Origin: Agrobacterium rosae
Lineage (GTDB): Bacteria; Pseudomonadota; Alphaproteobacteria; Rhizobiales; Rhizobiaceae
Length of the DNA stretch: 64,000 bases
Assembly: GCF_002915175.1 (NCBI RefSeq)
Contig: NZ_NXEJ01000005.1
Coordinates: forward strand, 62,001 to 126,000
Direction of reading: 5' to 3'
In this document: one piece after another, positions 42,730-52,166 of the stretch
Layout of the letters: every line of letters begins with the position of its first letter
Numbering within the stretch: the stretch's first letter is position 1
The notes under the pieces: generated by a model
Databases searched by the model: none
The model's input: only the letters and a program-made list of their open reading frames with translations
Told to the model about the DNA's origin: nothing
Translations under genes and position numbers: made by a program

Positions 42730-43521
42730 ATGACCGCATTTCTCAGCAGCGTTCACTCACGCATCATCGCTTCTGCTCTTTTGGTTCTCAGCGTTGGCAC
42801 ATCTGCCGCAGTGGCACAGGAAGACAATGGCAAGTCTTTCGTGGAGAACTTCGACAGCATGGATCGCTCTTTCTGGTACGTCTCTGACGGCTGGAACAAC
42901 GGTCCGCATCAGAACTGCACATGGTCCAAAAAGCTGGTCAAGTTTGAAGACGGACAGCTGCAACTTGGCTATCAAGAGGGCAAGGCTGGCGATCGCAATT
43001 ACTCTTGCGGCGAAATCCAGACAAAGGGTCGTTTCCGCTACGGCACCTACGAAGCACGCATCAAGACTGCAACGGGATCGGGCCTGAATTCCGCTTTCTT
43101 CACCTATATCGGCCCGACCGATAAAAAGCCGCATGATGAAATCGATATGGAGGTTCTTGGCAAGAACACCTCTCAGGTTCAGCTTAACCAGTATATTTCG
43201 GCTAAGGGCGGCAATGAAAAGCTGGTGGACGTGGCAGGCGGAGCCGACAAGGCCTTCAACGATTATGCCTTCGTCTGGGAGCCGCAGCGTCTGCGTTACT
43301 TCGTGAACGGAAAGATGGTCCATGAAGTTACCGATCCTTCCAAAATTCCCCAGAACCCCCAGAAAATTTTCTTCAGCCTGTGGGGCACGGACACGCTGAA
43401 AAGCTGGATGGGCAAGTTCGCCTATAGCGGCCCGACGGTAATGAACGTCGATCGTATGGCGTTTACGGCTCTTGGCGATAAGTGCCAGTTTCCGGAATCC
43501 GTCGCCTGCCTGTCGAACTGA
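42730..43521 (+). CDS. exoK: Succinoglycan endo-glycanase ExoK (GH16)
   Basis: A 263-residue secreted beta-glucanase. It has a signal peptide cleaved about AAVAQ (residue 30) and a GH16 domain with the catalytic E-x-D-x-E at Glu137, Asp139 and Glu141 (DEIDMEVLG). It also has 'SFWYVSDGWNNGPHQNC', 'SGLNSAFFTYIG' and 'DYAFVWEPQRLRYFVNGKMV'. ExoK cleaves nascent succinoglycan to lower-mass forms. ATG 42730 is chosen because AAAGG lies 9 bases upstream. GTG 42721, overlapping the exoH stop, touches that SD. Confidence 0.95.
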   Translation: MTAFLSSVHSRIIASALLVLSVGTSAAVAQEDNGKSFVENFDSMDRSFWYVSDGWNNGPHQNCTWSKKLVKFEDGQLQLGYQEGKAGDRNYSCGEIQTKGRFRYGTYEARIKTATGSGLNSAFFTYIGPTDKKPHDEIDMEVLGKNTSQVQLNQYISAKGGNEKLVDVAGGADKAFNDYAFVWEPQRLRYFVNGKMVHEVTDPSKIPQNPQKIFFSLWGTDTLKSWMGKFAYSGPTVMNVDRMAFTALGDKCQFPESVACLSN

Positions 43522-43573
43522 CACCTTTGACCTCTAGACTGCCCGATGACCCTTCGCTTCAGGACTGTTTTTG

Positions 43574-44761
43574 ATGACGCATGTTCTCTATTTTGCTCAT
43601 GACCTCGCCGACCCGGCCATTCGCCGGCGGGTTATGACGTTGCAGACGGGTGGAGCAACGGTTAGCCTCGCAGGCTTTACGCGTGGCGAAAACAAGCTGG
43701 CGGATGTCGATGGCACGGCACCGATCGTGCTTGGCGAAACCGCGGATGGAAAATTTGCACAGCGCATCCTGTCCATCGGCAAGTCCAGCCTGTCGCTGCC
43801 GCGCGCTTTGCGGCAGGTGCGCAAGCCGGATGTCATCATTGCCCGTAATCTTGAAATGCTGGCACTGGCCCGCCGTGCATCGGGTATTTACGGGCGTGAT
43901 GTGCCAGTGGTTTACGAATGCCTGGATATTCACCGGCTACTCCTCAACGAAGGGCCGGTCGGCAAACTCGTCAACGCAGCCCAACGGTATTTTGCAAGAG
44001 ACGCAAAGCTTTTGATTACCAGTTCACCTGCCTTCGTGGCGCAGTATTTCGCGCCCCGTTCGGGTTTACAGTTGCCGGTGCTCCTACAGGAAAACAAAGT
44101 GCTGATGCTGGATGCTGTCGGGCAAGCTCCGGCAAAGCCGCGCGCGCCAAAGCCCGGCGAGCCTTGGAAAATTGGCTGGTTCGGAGCATTGCGCTGCGCC
44201 AAATCTCTGCAAATTCTGACCGATTTTGCAGCAAAGATGGATGGCAAGGTGGAGATCATCCTGCGTGGGCGCCCAGCCTATTCCGAGTTCGATAATTTCG
44301 ATGGCTTGGTTGCCAAAGCCCCTCATGTCAGCTTTCTCGGCGCGTACAAGAACCCCGAGGATTTGGCTTCGATCTATAACGAGGTTCAGTTCACCTGGGC
44401 CATAGACTTCTTCGAAGAAGGCCAGAACTCAAGCTGGCTGCTGCCCAACCGCCTCTATGAGGGATGCCTTTACGGCACCCTACCCATTGCCGTTGCGGGA
44501 ACGGAAACGGCACGTTTTCTGGAGAGCAGGCACATCGGCAAGGTCTTGCCCCATGCGAATGTCAGCACTCTGGAGGAGCTCTTCGCTGATCTGACCGAAC
44601 AGTCCTATCTCGATGCCTTCGCCCGGCTTGCTGCGATCGACCAGAAACAATGGGTTATCGACCGGCAGGACTGCGTTCAACTCGTTCACAAACTCGCCTC
44701 CCTGGCAGCGCCGCACAATGGCCGCGCCGTGGAAGCGGCACTCTCAACCGCCGGGGTCTAA
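43574..44761 (+). CDS. exoL: Succinoglycan beta-1,4-glucosyltransferase ExoL
   Basis: A 395-residue cytoplasmic glycosyltransferase of the GT-B type: 'VLYFAHDLADPAIRRRVMTLQTGGATVSLAGF' at the N-terminus and a donor-site region 'WKIGWFGALRCAKSLQIL' with 'LVAKAPHVSFLGAYKNPEDLASIYNEVQFTWAID'. It lies between exoK and exoA as in S. meliloti, where ExoL adds the second glucose (beta-1,4). The SD is weak (AGGA about 10 bases upstream of ATG 43574). The next gene starts 3 bases after its stop. Confidence 0.88.
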   Translation: MTHVLYFAHDLADPAIRRRVMTLQTGGATVSLAGFTRGENKLADVDGTAPIVLGETADGKFAQRILSIGKSSLSLPRALRQVRKPDVIIARNLEMLALARRASGIYGRDVPVVYECLDIHRLLLNEGPVGKLVNAAQRYFARDAKLLITSSPAFVAQYFAPRSGLQLPVLLQENKVLMLDAVGQAPAKPRAPKPGEPWKIGWFGALRCAKSLQILTDFAAKMDGKVEIILRGRPAYSEFDNFDGLVAKAPHVSFLGAYKNPEDLASIYNEVQFTWAIDFFEEGQNSSWLLPNRLYEGCLYGTLPIAVAGTETARFLESRHIGKVLPHANVSTLEELFADLTEQSYLDAFARLAAIDQKQWVIDRQDCVQLVHKLASLAAPHNGRAVEAALSTAGV

Positions 44762-44764
44762 GCC

Positions 44765-45781
44765 ATGAAGTTGCAAACTATTCCAGACGTCAAAACATTG
44801 ATCGTCATACCGTGCCTCAACGAAGCCCGCACGATTGATGATCTGTTGCTGAAATTCTCGAGCAGTCTCAACCACCCGCAGGACCGCATCATCGTCGCCG
44901 ATGGCGGCAGCACCGATGGTACGCGCGATATCGTCGCCAGCTTTTCCATGCAGGACCAGCGCGTCATTCTGCTTGCAAACCCCAAACGCATCCAGAGCGC
45001 CGGCATCAACCTAGCGGTCGAAATGTTTGGTGCCGACTATGATTACCTGATCCGCATCGACGCTCACGGCGATTATCCGGATGATTATTGCCACCGCCTG
45101 CTGGAAGATGCGGTGAAGACCGGCGCGGACTCGGTCGTCGTCGCCATGGATACGGTCGGTCACGGCACGTTCCAGAAAGCCACCGCGATTGCCCAGAACT
45201 CCAAACTCGGCAATGGCGGTTCCAAACATCGTGAAGGATCGAAAGGTCATTGGATCGATCACGGCCATCACGCGTTGATGCGCATATCCGCGTTCACCAC
45301 GGCTGGCGGCTACGATGAAAGCTTCAGCCACAACGAGGATGCCGAACTGGATTACCGGCTGCGCAAGGCCGGTTTCCGCATATGGATGACCGACAAAACC
45401 CGCATGACCTATTACCCTCGTTCCAACGTCACGCCCTTGTTCAAGCAATATATGGCCTATGGCCGTGGGCGCGCCAAAAACCTTTTGAAGCACCGCTCGC
45501 TACCCAAGATCCGCCAGATGATACCGCTGGCGGTTATGCCAGTTGCCGTGTTTGCGCTTCTCGGCTTCTTCCATTGGGCAGCGTTCATTCCGCTTCTCTT
45601 GTGGGTTGGCGCATGTGTAGGTTACGGGCTTTGGATGGCTGTCGCCGAGAAGAATTCCTACGGCCCGCTGGCAGCCTTCGCCGCGATGGTCATGCATTTT
45701 GCGTGGTCCACCGGTTTCTGGCTTGAGCTGCTCGGCTCCCTCGGTACACCAGCGCCTGTGGCGAGAAAGGCAGTTTCATGA
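44765..45781 (+). CDS. exoA: Succinoglycan beta-1,3-glucosyltransferase ExoA
   Basis: A 338-residue GT2 enzyme: 'TLIVIPCLNEARTIDDLLLKF', 'IIVADGGSTDGTRDIVASF' and DxD-type 'YLIRIDAHGDYPDDYCHRLLE', then two to three C-terminal helices (about 255-325) that anchor it to the inner membrane. ExoA adds the first glucose (beta-1,3) to the lipid-linked galactose. It ends in a 4-base overlap with exoM. Confidence 0.92.
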   Translation: MKLQTIPDVKTLIVIPCLNEARTIDDLLLKFSSSLNHPQDRIIVADGGSTDGTRDIVASFSMQDQRVILLANPKRIQSAGINLAVEMFGADYDYLIRIDAHGDYPDDYCHRLLEDAVKTGADSVVVAMDTVGHGTFQKATAIAQNSKLGNGGSKHREGSKGHWIDHGHHALMRISAFTTAGGYDESFSHNEDAELDYRLRKAGFRIWMTDKTRMTYYPRSNVTPLFKQYMAYGRGRAKNLLKHRSLPKIRQMIPLAVMPVAVFALLGFFHWAAFIPLLLWVGACVGYGLWMAVAEKNSYGPLAAFAAMVMHFAWSTGFWLELLGSLGTPAPVARKAVS

Positions 45782-46716
45782 CTGAAACCTCCTTCCCCTC
45801 CGCACCCGTCACCGTCGATATCGGCATCTGCACCTACCGCCGTCCGGCGATCGTTGCGACATTGAAGTCCCTGTTCGAACTCGATATTCCCAAAGGCACG
45901 ACCGTGCGCCTCATCGTGGCGGATAATGATGCCGAGCCGAGCGCAAAAGCATCCATCGACAATCTGCGCGAGACATCACCTTTCGAGATCACCTACGTCC
46001 ACTGCCCCAAATCGAATATCTCGATTGCCCGGAACGCCTGCCTTTCGACATCGCAAGCCGATTATCTGGCCTTCATCGATGACGACGAAACCGCGCCACG
46101 CGAATGGTTGTCAGAGCTGTTGCAGACCGCGCAGACAACCGGTGCGGAAACCGTGCTGGGACCTGTGACGGCGATCTACAAATCGAATGTCCCGGACTGG
46201 ATGCGCAAGGGCGATTTTCATTCCACGCTTCCCGTCTGGGTCAATGGCGAGATCATCACCGGCTACACCTGCAACACCCTGCTTCGCATGTCGGCACCGT
46301 CCGTCGCCGGTCGTCGCTTCGCGCTGTCGCTGGGCCAAAGCGGTGGCGAAGACACGCACTTCTTTTCGCACATGCATGCCGCCGGTGGCCGCATCGCCTA
46401 TGCGGAAAAAGCCGTTCTCTCCGAGCCGGTGCCTGACACGCGCGCCAGTTTCAAATGGCTTGCAAAGCGCCGCTTCCGTTCAGGCCAGACGCATGGACGT
46501 TTGCTCGCGGAGAAAAAACCCGGGCTTCGTCGCGTTGCACAGGTGGCTGTTGCCGCTGCGAAAGCGGCTGCCTGCGCCGGAATGGCGCTGCTTGCCATTT
46601 TCGATCCGGTTCGTCGGACGCGCCAATTGCTGCGCGTCGCGCTGCATTGCGGTTCCGTCAGCGGTGCGGTCGGCGTAAAGGAAATTCGCCAATACGGCAC
46701 CGTGGAGGCGACATGA
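45778..46716 (+). CDS. exoM: Succinoglycan beta-1,4-glucosyltransferase ExoM
   Basis: A 312-residue GT2 enzyme with 'VDIGICTYRRPAIVATLKSLF', 'ISIARNACLSTSQADYLAFIDDDETAP' (DDD metal site) and 'SLGQSGGEDTHFFSHMHAAG'. It has one or two weak hydrophobic stretches near the C-terminus. ExoM adds the third glucose (beta-1,4). ATG 45778 overlaps the exoA stop, and its stop overlaps the exoO ATG at 46713, so translation is likely coupled. Confidence 0.92.
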   Translation: MTETSFPSAPVTVDIGICTYRRPAIVATLKSLFELDIPKGTTVRLIVADNDAEPSAKASIDNLRETSPFEITYVHCPKSNISIARNACLSTSQADYLAFIDDDETAPREWLSELLQTAQTTGAETVLGPVTAIYKSNVPDWMRKGDFHSTLPVWVNGEIITGYTCNTLLRMSAPSVAGRRFALSLGQSGGEDTHFFSHMHAAGGRIAYAEKAVLSEPVPDTRASFKWLAKRRFRSGQTHGRLLAEKKPGLRRVAQVAVAAAKAAACAGMALLAIFDPVRRTRQLLRVALHCGSVSGAVGVKEIRQYGTVEAT

Positions 46717-47708
46717 TGGAAGCCTCGATACAGCCGGACGTCACATTCGTCATCGCCGCCTATAATTCCGCAGACACGATTGTCCCGGCCGTTGAAAGCG
46801 CCTTGGCGCAGGCACTGGTGACGCTGGAAGTCATCGTCGTGGACGATAAGTCGAGCGATGCTACCCGAGAGATCGTCAAGGCTTTTGCCATGAACGACCC
46901 GCGCGTGCGATTGATCGCACTGGAAAAAAACCTCGGCCCCGGCGGCGCTCGCAATGCCGGGCTTAATGCAGCAGAGGGACGGTGGGTCGCCGTTTTGGAT
47001 TCCGATGACGTCATCCTTCCTAACCGCACGGCGCAGATGATCGCTCGTGCCGAGGCGGCAAGCGCAGACATCGCCGTCGATAATCTCGATGTGGTCTACA
47101 CGGATGGCCGCCCGAAGGAGACGATGTTTGCCGACGCTTTTCTGCGGGAACGCGGCGTTCTGACGCTCGAAGATTTCATCGCCTCGAACGTCCTTTTCCG
47201 CTCGACCTTCAATTTCGGTTACATGAAACCGATGTTCCGGCGGGATTTCCTGAACGATCACAAGCTGCGTTTCCACCCCACCTTGCGGATCGGGGAAGAC
47301 TATTTGCTTCTGGCGTCCGCACTGGCCGTTGGTGGCCGCTGCACCATCGAGCCGTCGCCCGGCTACGTGTACAATATTCATGAAGGCTCGATTTCCCGTG
47401 TGCTCGAGCTTCGCCACGTCGATGCAATGATTGATGCCGATCGCGAGTTCATGGCCAATTATACCCTTTCGCCTGCCGCACGCGACGCACAGAAACAACG
47501 CAGCCGCAGCCTTGTCGAGGCGAGTCATTTTTTGATGTTGATATCCAGCATCAAAAACCGCTCCGTTTCCGGCATCGTCAAGATCGCTTTCCGCGACCCC
47601 ATCGCCTTTCGACACCTGCGCATGCCCATCGAGGTCCGGTTGAGAAAATTCAAAGATGCCATGACCGCAAAGTCAGTTTCAAAACGGGTGAACAGGCAAG
47701 CATCCTGA
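46713..47708 (+). CDS. exoO: Succinoglycan beta-1,6-glucosyltransferase ExoO
   Basis: A 331-residue GT2 enzyme: '[22 protein letters not shown]', '[33 protein letters not shown]' and '[17 protein letters not shown]'. ExoO adds the fourth glucose (beta-1,6). It resembles ExoU, and the call rests on its place between exoM and exoN. ATG 46713 has GGAGG upstream and overlaps the exoM stop. ATG 46716 is the next codon. A frame extending upstream into exoM is not used. Confidence 0.9.
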   Translation: MMEASIQPDVTFVIAAYNSADTIVPAVESALAQALVTLEVIVVDDKSSDATREIVKAFAMNDPRVRLIALEKNLGPGGARNAGLNAAEGRWVAVLDSDDVILPNRTAQMIARAEAASADIAVDNLDVVYTDGRPKETMFADAFLRERGVLTLEDFIASNVLFRSTFNFGYMKPMFRRDFLNDHKLRFHPTLRIGEDYLLLASALAVGGRCTIEPSPGYVYNIHEGSISRVLELRHVDAMIDADREFMANYTLSPAARDAQKQRSRSLVEASHFLMLISSIKNRSVSGIVKIAFRDPIAFRHLRMPIEVRLRKFKDAMTAKSVSKRVNRQAS

Positions 47709-47751
47709 TCTGCCCGACCTCAATACTCAAAAATCAATTAAGGAGAATGCC

Positions 47752-48657
47752 GTGGATTTGAATAGGACTGTTAGAAAGGCCGTCATCCCTGTAGCAGGCA
47801 ATGGAACACGGTTCCTGCCCGCCACCAAGGCAATGCCGAAGGAAATGCTGACGATCGTTGATCGTCCCGTCGTTCAATACGCCGTCGATGAGGCCATGCA
47901 GGCCGGTATCGAACACATCATTTTCGTCACCAGCCGCAACAAGACAGCCATCGAAGACTATTTCGACAGCGCGCCGGAACTGGTCAACACCCTGACCAAA
48001 TCCGGTAAGACGATGCAGGTCCTTCAGCTTGAAAAGATGCTACCGGTCGCAGGCACCGTAAGCTATACGCGCCAACAGGTTCCACTAGGCCTTGGCCATG
48101 CCGTATGGTGCGCACGCGAACTCGTCGGCAAAGAGCCTTTTGCGCTTCTTTTGCCGGACATGGTGTCTTACGGCGCGCGCGGTTGCATCGCCGGTCTCAT
48201 GGAACTTTACGACGAAGTCGGCGGCAACATCCTCGGCGTAGAGGAATGCGCGGCTGAAGAAACCTCATCCTACGGCATCGTCGGCGTCGGCAGCACGGTC
48301 AGCCACGGCTTCCGCGTGACGGAAATGGTGGAGAAGCCGGAACCTTCCGCAGCTCCGTCTAATTATTACCTGAATGGCCGCTATATTCTGCAGCCTGAGA
48401 TATTCGATATTCTCGCAAAGCAGGAACGTGGCGCGGGCAATGAAATTCAATTGACGGATGGTATGAAACGTCTTGCAGAAACGCAGCCCTTCCATGCCCA
48501 GAAATTTATTGGACGCACATTCGATTGTGGTAGCAAGCAAGGCTTTATCTCTGCAAACGTTGCCTTCTCGCTGATGCGCTCGGATATGGAAGCCCAGGTT
48601 CTGGCCTCCATCAAAGAATTGGTTTTGAACCATGAAAGCCGTGTCAAAGCGGCTTGA
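47752..48657 (+). CDS. exoN: UTP-glucose-1-phosphate uridylyltransferase ExoN
   Basis: A 301-residue GalU-type enzyme making UDP-glucose for the exo and bcs glycosyltransferases. The N-terminal '[41 protein letters not shown]' and '[14 protein letters not shown]' are diagnostic, and '[14 protein letters not shown]' is the substrate loop. GTG 47752 is read with AAGGAG about 7 bases upstream. An out-of-frame ATG at 47747 is not the start. It lies 43 bp after exoO. Confidence 0.95.
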   Translation: MDLNRTVRKAVIPVAGNGTRFLPATKAMPKEMLTIVDRPVVQYAVDEAMQAGIEHIIFVTSRNKTAIEDYFDSAPELVNTLTKSGKTMQVLQLEKMLPVAGTVSYTRQQVPLGLGHAVWCARELVGKEPFALLLPDMVSYGARGCIAGLMELYDEVGGNILGVEECAAEETSSYGIVGVGSTVSHGFRVTEMVEKPEPSAAPSNYYLNGRYILQPEIFDILAKQERGAGNEIQLTDGMKRLAETQPFHAQKFIGRTFDCGSKQGFISANVAFSLMRSDMEAQVLASIKELVLNHESRVKAA

Positions 48658-48732
48658 AACTAAAAACAGGAGAGCCGGGAGGGCAGGAAAACTGCCGTCC
48701 CGCTCGTCATTTTTTTAAACACAGGTGGGTCA

Positions 48733-51081
48733 ATGCACCACAAGACCTTTAGATCGAACATGAATTTCCCGGACCAGTCCAAGGACGCCGACACATTTAT
48801 CGACCTCGACCGCCTCTGGGCCGCCGTGGTGCGCCGTGCCAACATCATCGCAGCCTGCGTTATCGCGACGATGGTTCTGGCAGGGCTCTACCTCGTTCTG
48901 GCAACGCCGGTCTACACTGCGATGACGCAGGTGCTGCTGGATGAAAGCCTGTCGCGTTACGCGGAAGATGAAACACCCGTGCCAGCCGCGCAGGTTGTCG
49001 ATAACCGCATAGCAAGCGCCGTCGAAGTTCTGAAATCCAAGGAAATGGCGCTGACCGTGGTCGACAAGGCGGCCCTTGATCAAAACGAAACGATCATCAA
49101 TCCACCGATGTCGCCCGTTGATCTGATCAAGTCTTCCGTCAAAGGCGTGGTCGATCTTCTGACGCCAAATTCCCCACCGGCCTCCGAAGAAGCCATGCGT
49201 AACGGCCGCCGTGAAAAAGCAGCGGCGGTCATCCAGCAGGCACTGACAGTCGAGCGCGTCGGCCGAAGCTCAGTCATTTCGATCTCCATAAGATCGATAG
49301 ACCGGCAACTGGCGACACAGATCGCCAAGACCTATGCGAATTCCTACCTGACGGAGCAGTTGAACGCGAATTTCGATGCGACGGAACGTGCTTCCGTTTG
49401 GTTGCAAGAGCGACTGACTGACCTTAACCAGCGTTCGCAGGCCGCGTCCTTCGCAGTCGAAAAATACAAGTCGGACAACAACATCGTATCCTCGCGCGGC
49501 GAGCTGATGTCCGAGAGCCAGCTTTCGGATTTGAACGGTCAACTGATTGCCGCACAGGCAGATGCAGCGACGGCTTCTGCCCGCTACACACAGTATAAAT
49601 CCATCACCGACCAGGGTCCCGATAACGCCGTCAACAACGCCATCGTCTCGGCGCGGGATACGGATAACACGGTGATCCAGGATCTGCGCAAACGCTACAT
49701 CGCCATTTCCGACAGGGAACGCGGTGTCGTGCAGCAATTCGGCAAGGATCACCCGCAAGCCATCGCGCTTGAGAGCGAAAAAAGCGATCTCGCTCGCCAG
49801 ATTTATCAGGAGCTTTTGCAGCTCACCGGTGGGTTCAAGAATGAATTCGACGTGACCCAGTCCCGCGTACAGTCTCTTCGCGAGAATATTGACCGCGTCG
49901 CCGGGCGCAACTCCGAAGCCAACATGACCATGGTCAAGCTCCGCGAGCTTGAGCAGCAGGCAGCGGCGCTGAAGACGCTCTACGAATCCTATCTCGGCCG
50001 CTTCGAAGAAGCATCGCAGAAGCAATCCTTCCCGATTGCCAAGGCGCGCGTCATTTCCGAAGCCGGATTGCCGACATCGCCTTCCAGCCCGAAAAAGACG
50101 ATGACGATGGCGCTTTCCATTATTCTCGGCTTGATGCTGGGTGGTGGTGTGGCTGCTGTTCTGGAGTTCCGTGACCGCTATTTCCACACTGGCAATGATG
50201 TGCGAGACAGTTTGCGTATGCGTTTCCTTGGTTATCTGCCTTTCATCGGTGAGAAAGGCGTGGAGACAGCCAAATCCGAAACGGGTGCTGCAACACCGGA
50301 AATTCCGGAGACCGACATCGAGGATAATGGGCAGGTCTCATTCCAGAAGATGCTGCGGCTGGCGGTCGATAGCCCCCGTTCCAGCTTCACGGAGACCTTG
50401 CGAAACGTCAAACTCACAGCCGACGTGGTTATTCAAGAACGCCAGTGCCGTGTGATCGGCGTCATCTCTTGCCTGCCCAACGAGGGCAAGTCCGTGGTCG
50501 CGCTCAACCTTGCCGGCCTCATCGCCACCACTGGAAAGCGCACGCTGGTCGTGGACGCCGATATTCGCAATCCGGGCCTCAGCCGCATGTTGACGACGCG
50601 CCAGTCCGCTGGTCTCGTGGAAGTCGTGCTGGACGAGGTTCCCTGGACCAAGGCCGTCAAGGTCGATAGCCGCACCAAGATGGGTATTCTGCCGGTTTCC
50701 ACCAGCAACCAGTTTGCCCATTCCAGCGAGTTGCTTGCCTCATCCGGCATGCGCAAGTTCATGGATTCGGCGCGCGAAGCCTGCGATTACATCATCGTCG
50801 ACCTTGCGCCAGTGGTGCCTGTTATCGATGCCAAGGCATTCGCCTCGCAGGTGGATGGCTTCGTGTTTGTCACCGAATGGGGCAAGACGCCGATCCAGAT
50901 GGTGCAAAACCTCATGAGCCACGAACCGCAGATCGCCAACAAGACACTCGGCATCGTACTGAACAAGACCGACATGACCGAGTTGCAGCGTTATGCCGGT
51001 CCAGGTGGCTCGGAACACTATCACGAGCAGTTCTCCGCCTATTACGGCGATGCCAAAAAGCCGGTTTCCGAACCCGCCTAA
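48733..51081 (+). CDS. exoP: Succinoglycan co-polymerase and tyrosine autokinase ExoP
   Basis: A 782-residue Wzc-type PCP2a protein. It has a first membrane helix (about 36-56), a large periplasmic coiled-coil region, a Pro-rich motif and second helix (about 442-472), and a cytoplasmic ATPase domain with Walker A 'CLPNEGKSVVALNLA' (about 579-593), Walker A' 'TLVVDADIRNPGLSRML' and Walker B-like 'DYIIVDLAPVVPVID'. The C-terminus carries a tyrosine group (EHYHEQFSAYYG) for autophosphorylation. It controls chain length. ATG 48733 has AGGTGGG upstream. Length matches ExoP (786). Last gene of the operon, followed by a terminator. Confidence 0.96.
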   Translation: MHHKTFRSNMNFPDQSKDADTFIDLDRLWAAVVRRANIIAACVIATMVLAGLYLVLATPVYTAMTQVLLDESLSRYAEDETPVPAAQVVDNRIASAVEVLKSKEMALTVVDKAALDQNETIINPPMSPVDLIKSSVKGVVDLLTPNSPPASEEAMRNGRREKAAAVIQQALTVERVGRSSVISISIRSIDRQLATQIAKTYANSYLTEQLNANFDATERASVWLQERLTDLNQRSQAASFAVEKYKSDNNIVSSRGELMSESQLSDLNGQLIAAQADAATASARYTQYKSITDQGPDNAVNNAIVSARDTDNTVIQDLRKRYIAISDRERGVVQQFGKDHPQAIALESEKSDLARQIYQELLQLTGGFKNEFDVTQSRVQSLRENIDRVAGRNSEANMTMVKLRELEQQAAALKTLYESYLGRFEEASQKQSFPIAKARVISEAGLPTSPSSPKKTMTMALSIILGLMLGGGVAAVLEFRDRYFHTGNDVRDSLRMRFLGYLPFIGEKGVETAKSETGAATPEIPETDIEDNGQVSFQKMLRLAVDSPRSSFTETLRNVKLTADVVIQERQCRVIGVISCLPNEGKSVVALNLAGLIATTGKRTLVVDADIRNPGLSRMLTTRQSAGLVEVVLDEVPWTKAVKVDSRTKMGILPVSTSNQFAHSSELLASSGMRKFMDSAREACDYIIVDLAPVVPVIDAKAFASQVDGFVFVTEWGKTPIQMVQNLMSHEPQIANKTLGIVLNKTDMTELQRYAGPGGSEHYHEQFSAYYGDAKKPVSEPA

Positions 51082-51093
51082 AATGAAATCAAG

Positions 51094-51120
51094 ATGCCCG
51101 CGTCAAGCGGGCATTTTTTT
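51094..51120 (+). terminator. Terminator of the exoH-exoP operon
   Basis: ATGCCCGC-GTCAA-GCGGGCAT followed by a seven-T run, 12 bases past the exoP stop. A textbook Rho-independent terminator. Confidence 0.93.
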
Positions 51121-51209
51121 GCCCGCTATCGACCAATAATGGCTGGCTTCCGAGAGAAGTTTTACGCATTGATGTGACGTCACGAATATCAGCGCAGGAC
51201 ACGTCCCTC

Positions 51210-52154
51210 ATGCCCTCTCCCATCGCCTTCGTTTCCCGCACCACCGACGCCAACGAAGCGGAGTGGATCGAGATGCTGTCTTCCGCCCTGCCCGGCGAAA
51301 CGATCATTTCAGTCAAAGTAATGAGTGACGAACAGAAGGCGCAAGCGGAAATCGCCATCGTCGCCAACCCTGATCCGGCCGATATTGCCAAGCTGAGCAA
51401 TCTGAAATGGATACACAGCCTGTGGGCGGGCGTGGAACGTCTCGTGGCGGAACTTGGCATAACAGCACCACCCATCGTGCGGCTGACCGACCCGGAGCTG
51501 ACCCGCGTCATGGCTGAGGCCGTGCTGGCTTGGACCTATTATCTTCACCGCGATATGCCAGCCTATCGGGACCACCAGCAGAAAGCGCTGTGGAAGGAGC
51601 TGGAATATCGCCATCCGAAAGATATCACCGTTGGCCTCCTCGGCCTCGGTGCTCTCGGAGCAGCCGCCGCTGCAAGATTACGTGAGGCGGGTTTCAACAC
51701 CACCGGATGGAGCCGTTCACCCAAGACACTGGAAGGCATCGAAACGCTGTCCGGTGACAGCGGTCTTCAGACCTTGCTGACCAAAAGCGATATTCTCGTC
51801 TGCCTCGTTCCGCTGACTGCCGATACGAAAGGGCTGCTGAACAAGGATCGTCTCGGTACCATGAAACCCAACGCCGCGATTATCAATTTCGCACGCGGGG
51901 CAGTCATCGTATCGGAGGATTTGCTGGCGGCGCTGGACGCCGGGCATCTATCTCACGCCGTCCTCGATGTTTTCGAACAGGAACCGCTTGATGAGCAATC
52001 GCCGTTCTGGAAACACCCGCGCGTGACGGTATTGCCGCATATTTCCGCGCCGACCAACCGGCAGACATCCGCCGCCATCGTTGCCGGAAACATCAGCGCA
52101 TGGCGGAAGACAGGAAACCTGCCAGCAACCGTGGACATGGGCCGCGGTTACTAA
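51210..52154 (+). CDS. D-2-hydroxyacid dehydrogenase (glyoxylate/hydroxypyruvate reductase type)
   Basis: A 314-residue NAD(P)-dependent enzyme similar to GhrA. The cofactor motif is 'VGLLGLGALGAAAAARL' (about 140-156). The catalytic Arg is in 'AIINFARGAVIV', the Glu in 'LDVFEQEPLDEQSPFW' and the His in 'VTVLPHISAPTN'. It reduces glyoxylate, hydroxypyruvate or similar keto acids. ATG 51210 follows AGGACACG. The in-frame GTG at 51174 has no SD. Stop-to-stop spacing to the convergent sensor kinase is 12 bp. Confidence 0.92.
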   Translation: MPSPIAFVSRTTDANEAEWIEMLSSALPGETIISVKVMSDEQKAQAEIAIVANPDPADIAKLSNLKWIHSLWAGVERLVAELGITAPPIVRLTDPELTRVMAEAVLAWTYYLHRDMPAYRDHQQKALWKELEYRHPKDITVGLLGLGALGAAAAARLREAGFNTTGWSRSPKTLEGIETLSGDSGLQTLLTKSDILVCLVPLTADTKGLLNKDRLGTMKPNAAIINFARGAVIVSEDLLAALDAGHLSHAVLDVFEQEPLDEQSPFWKHPRVTVLPHISAPTNRQTSAAIVAGNISAWRKTGNLPATVDMGRGY

Positions 52155-52166
52155 GCCGACCTTATA

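Noticed and set aside
46398..47615. 405-codon frame opposite exoM/exoO
   Set aside because: It spans the junction of two clear exo genes on the other strand, and its composition is that of an antisense shadow.
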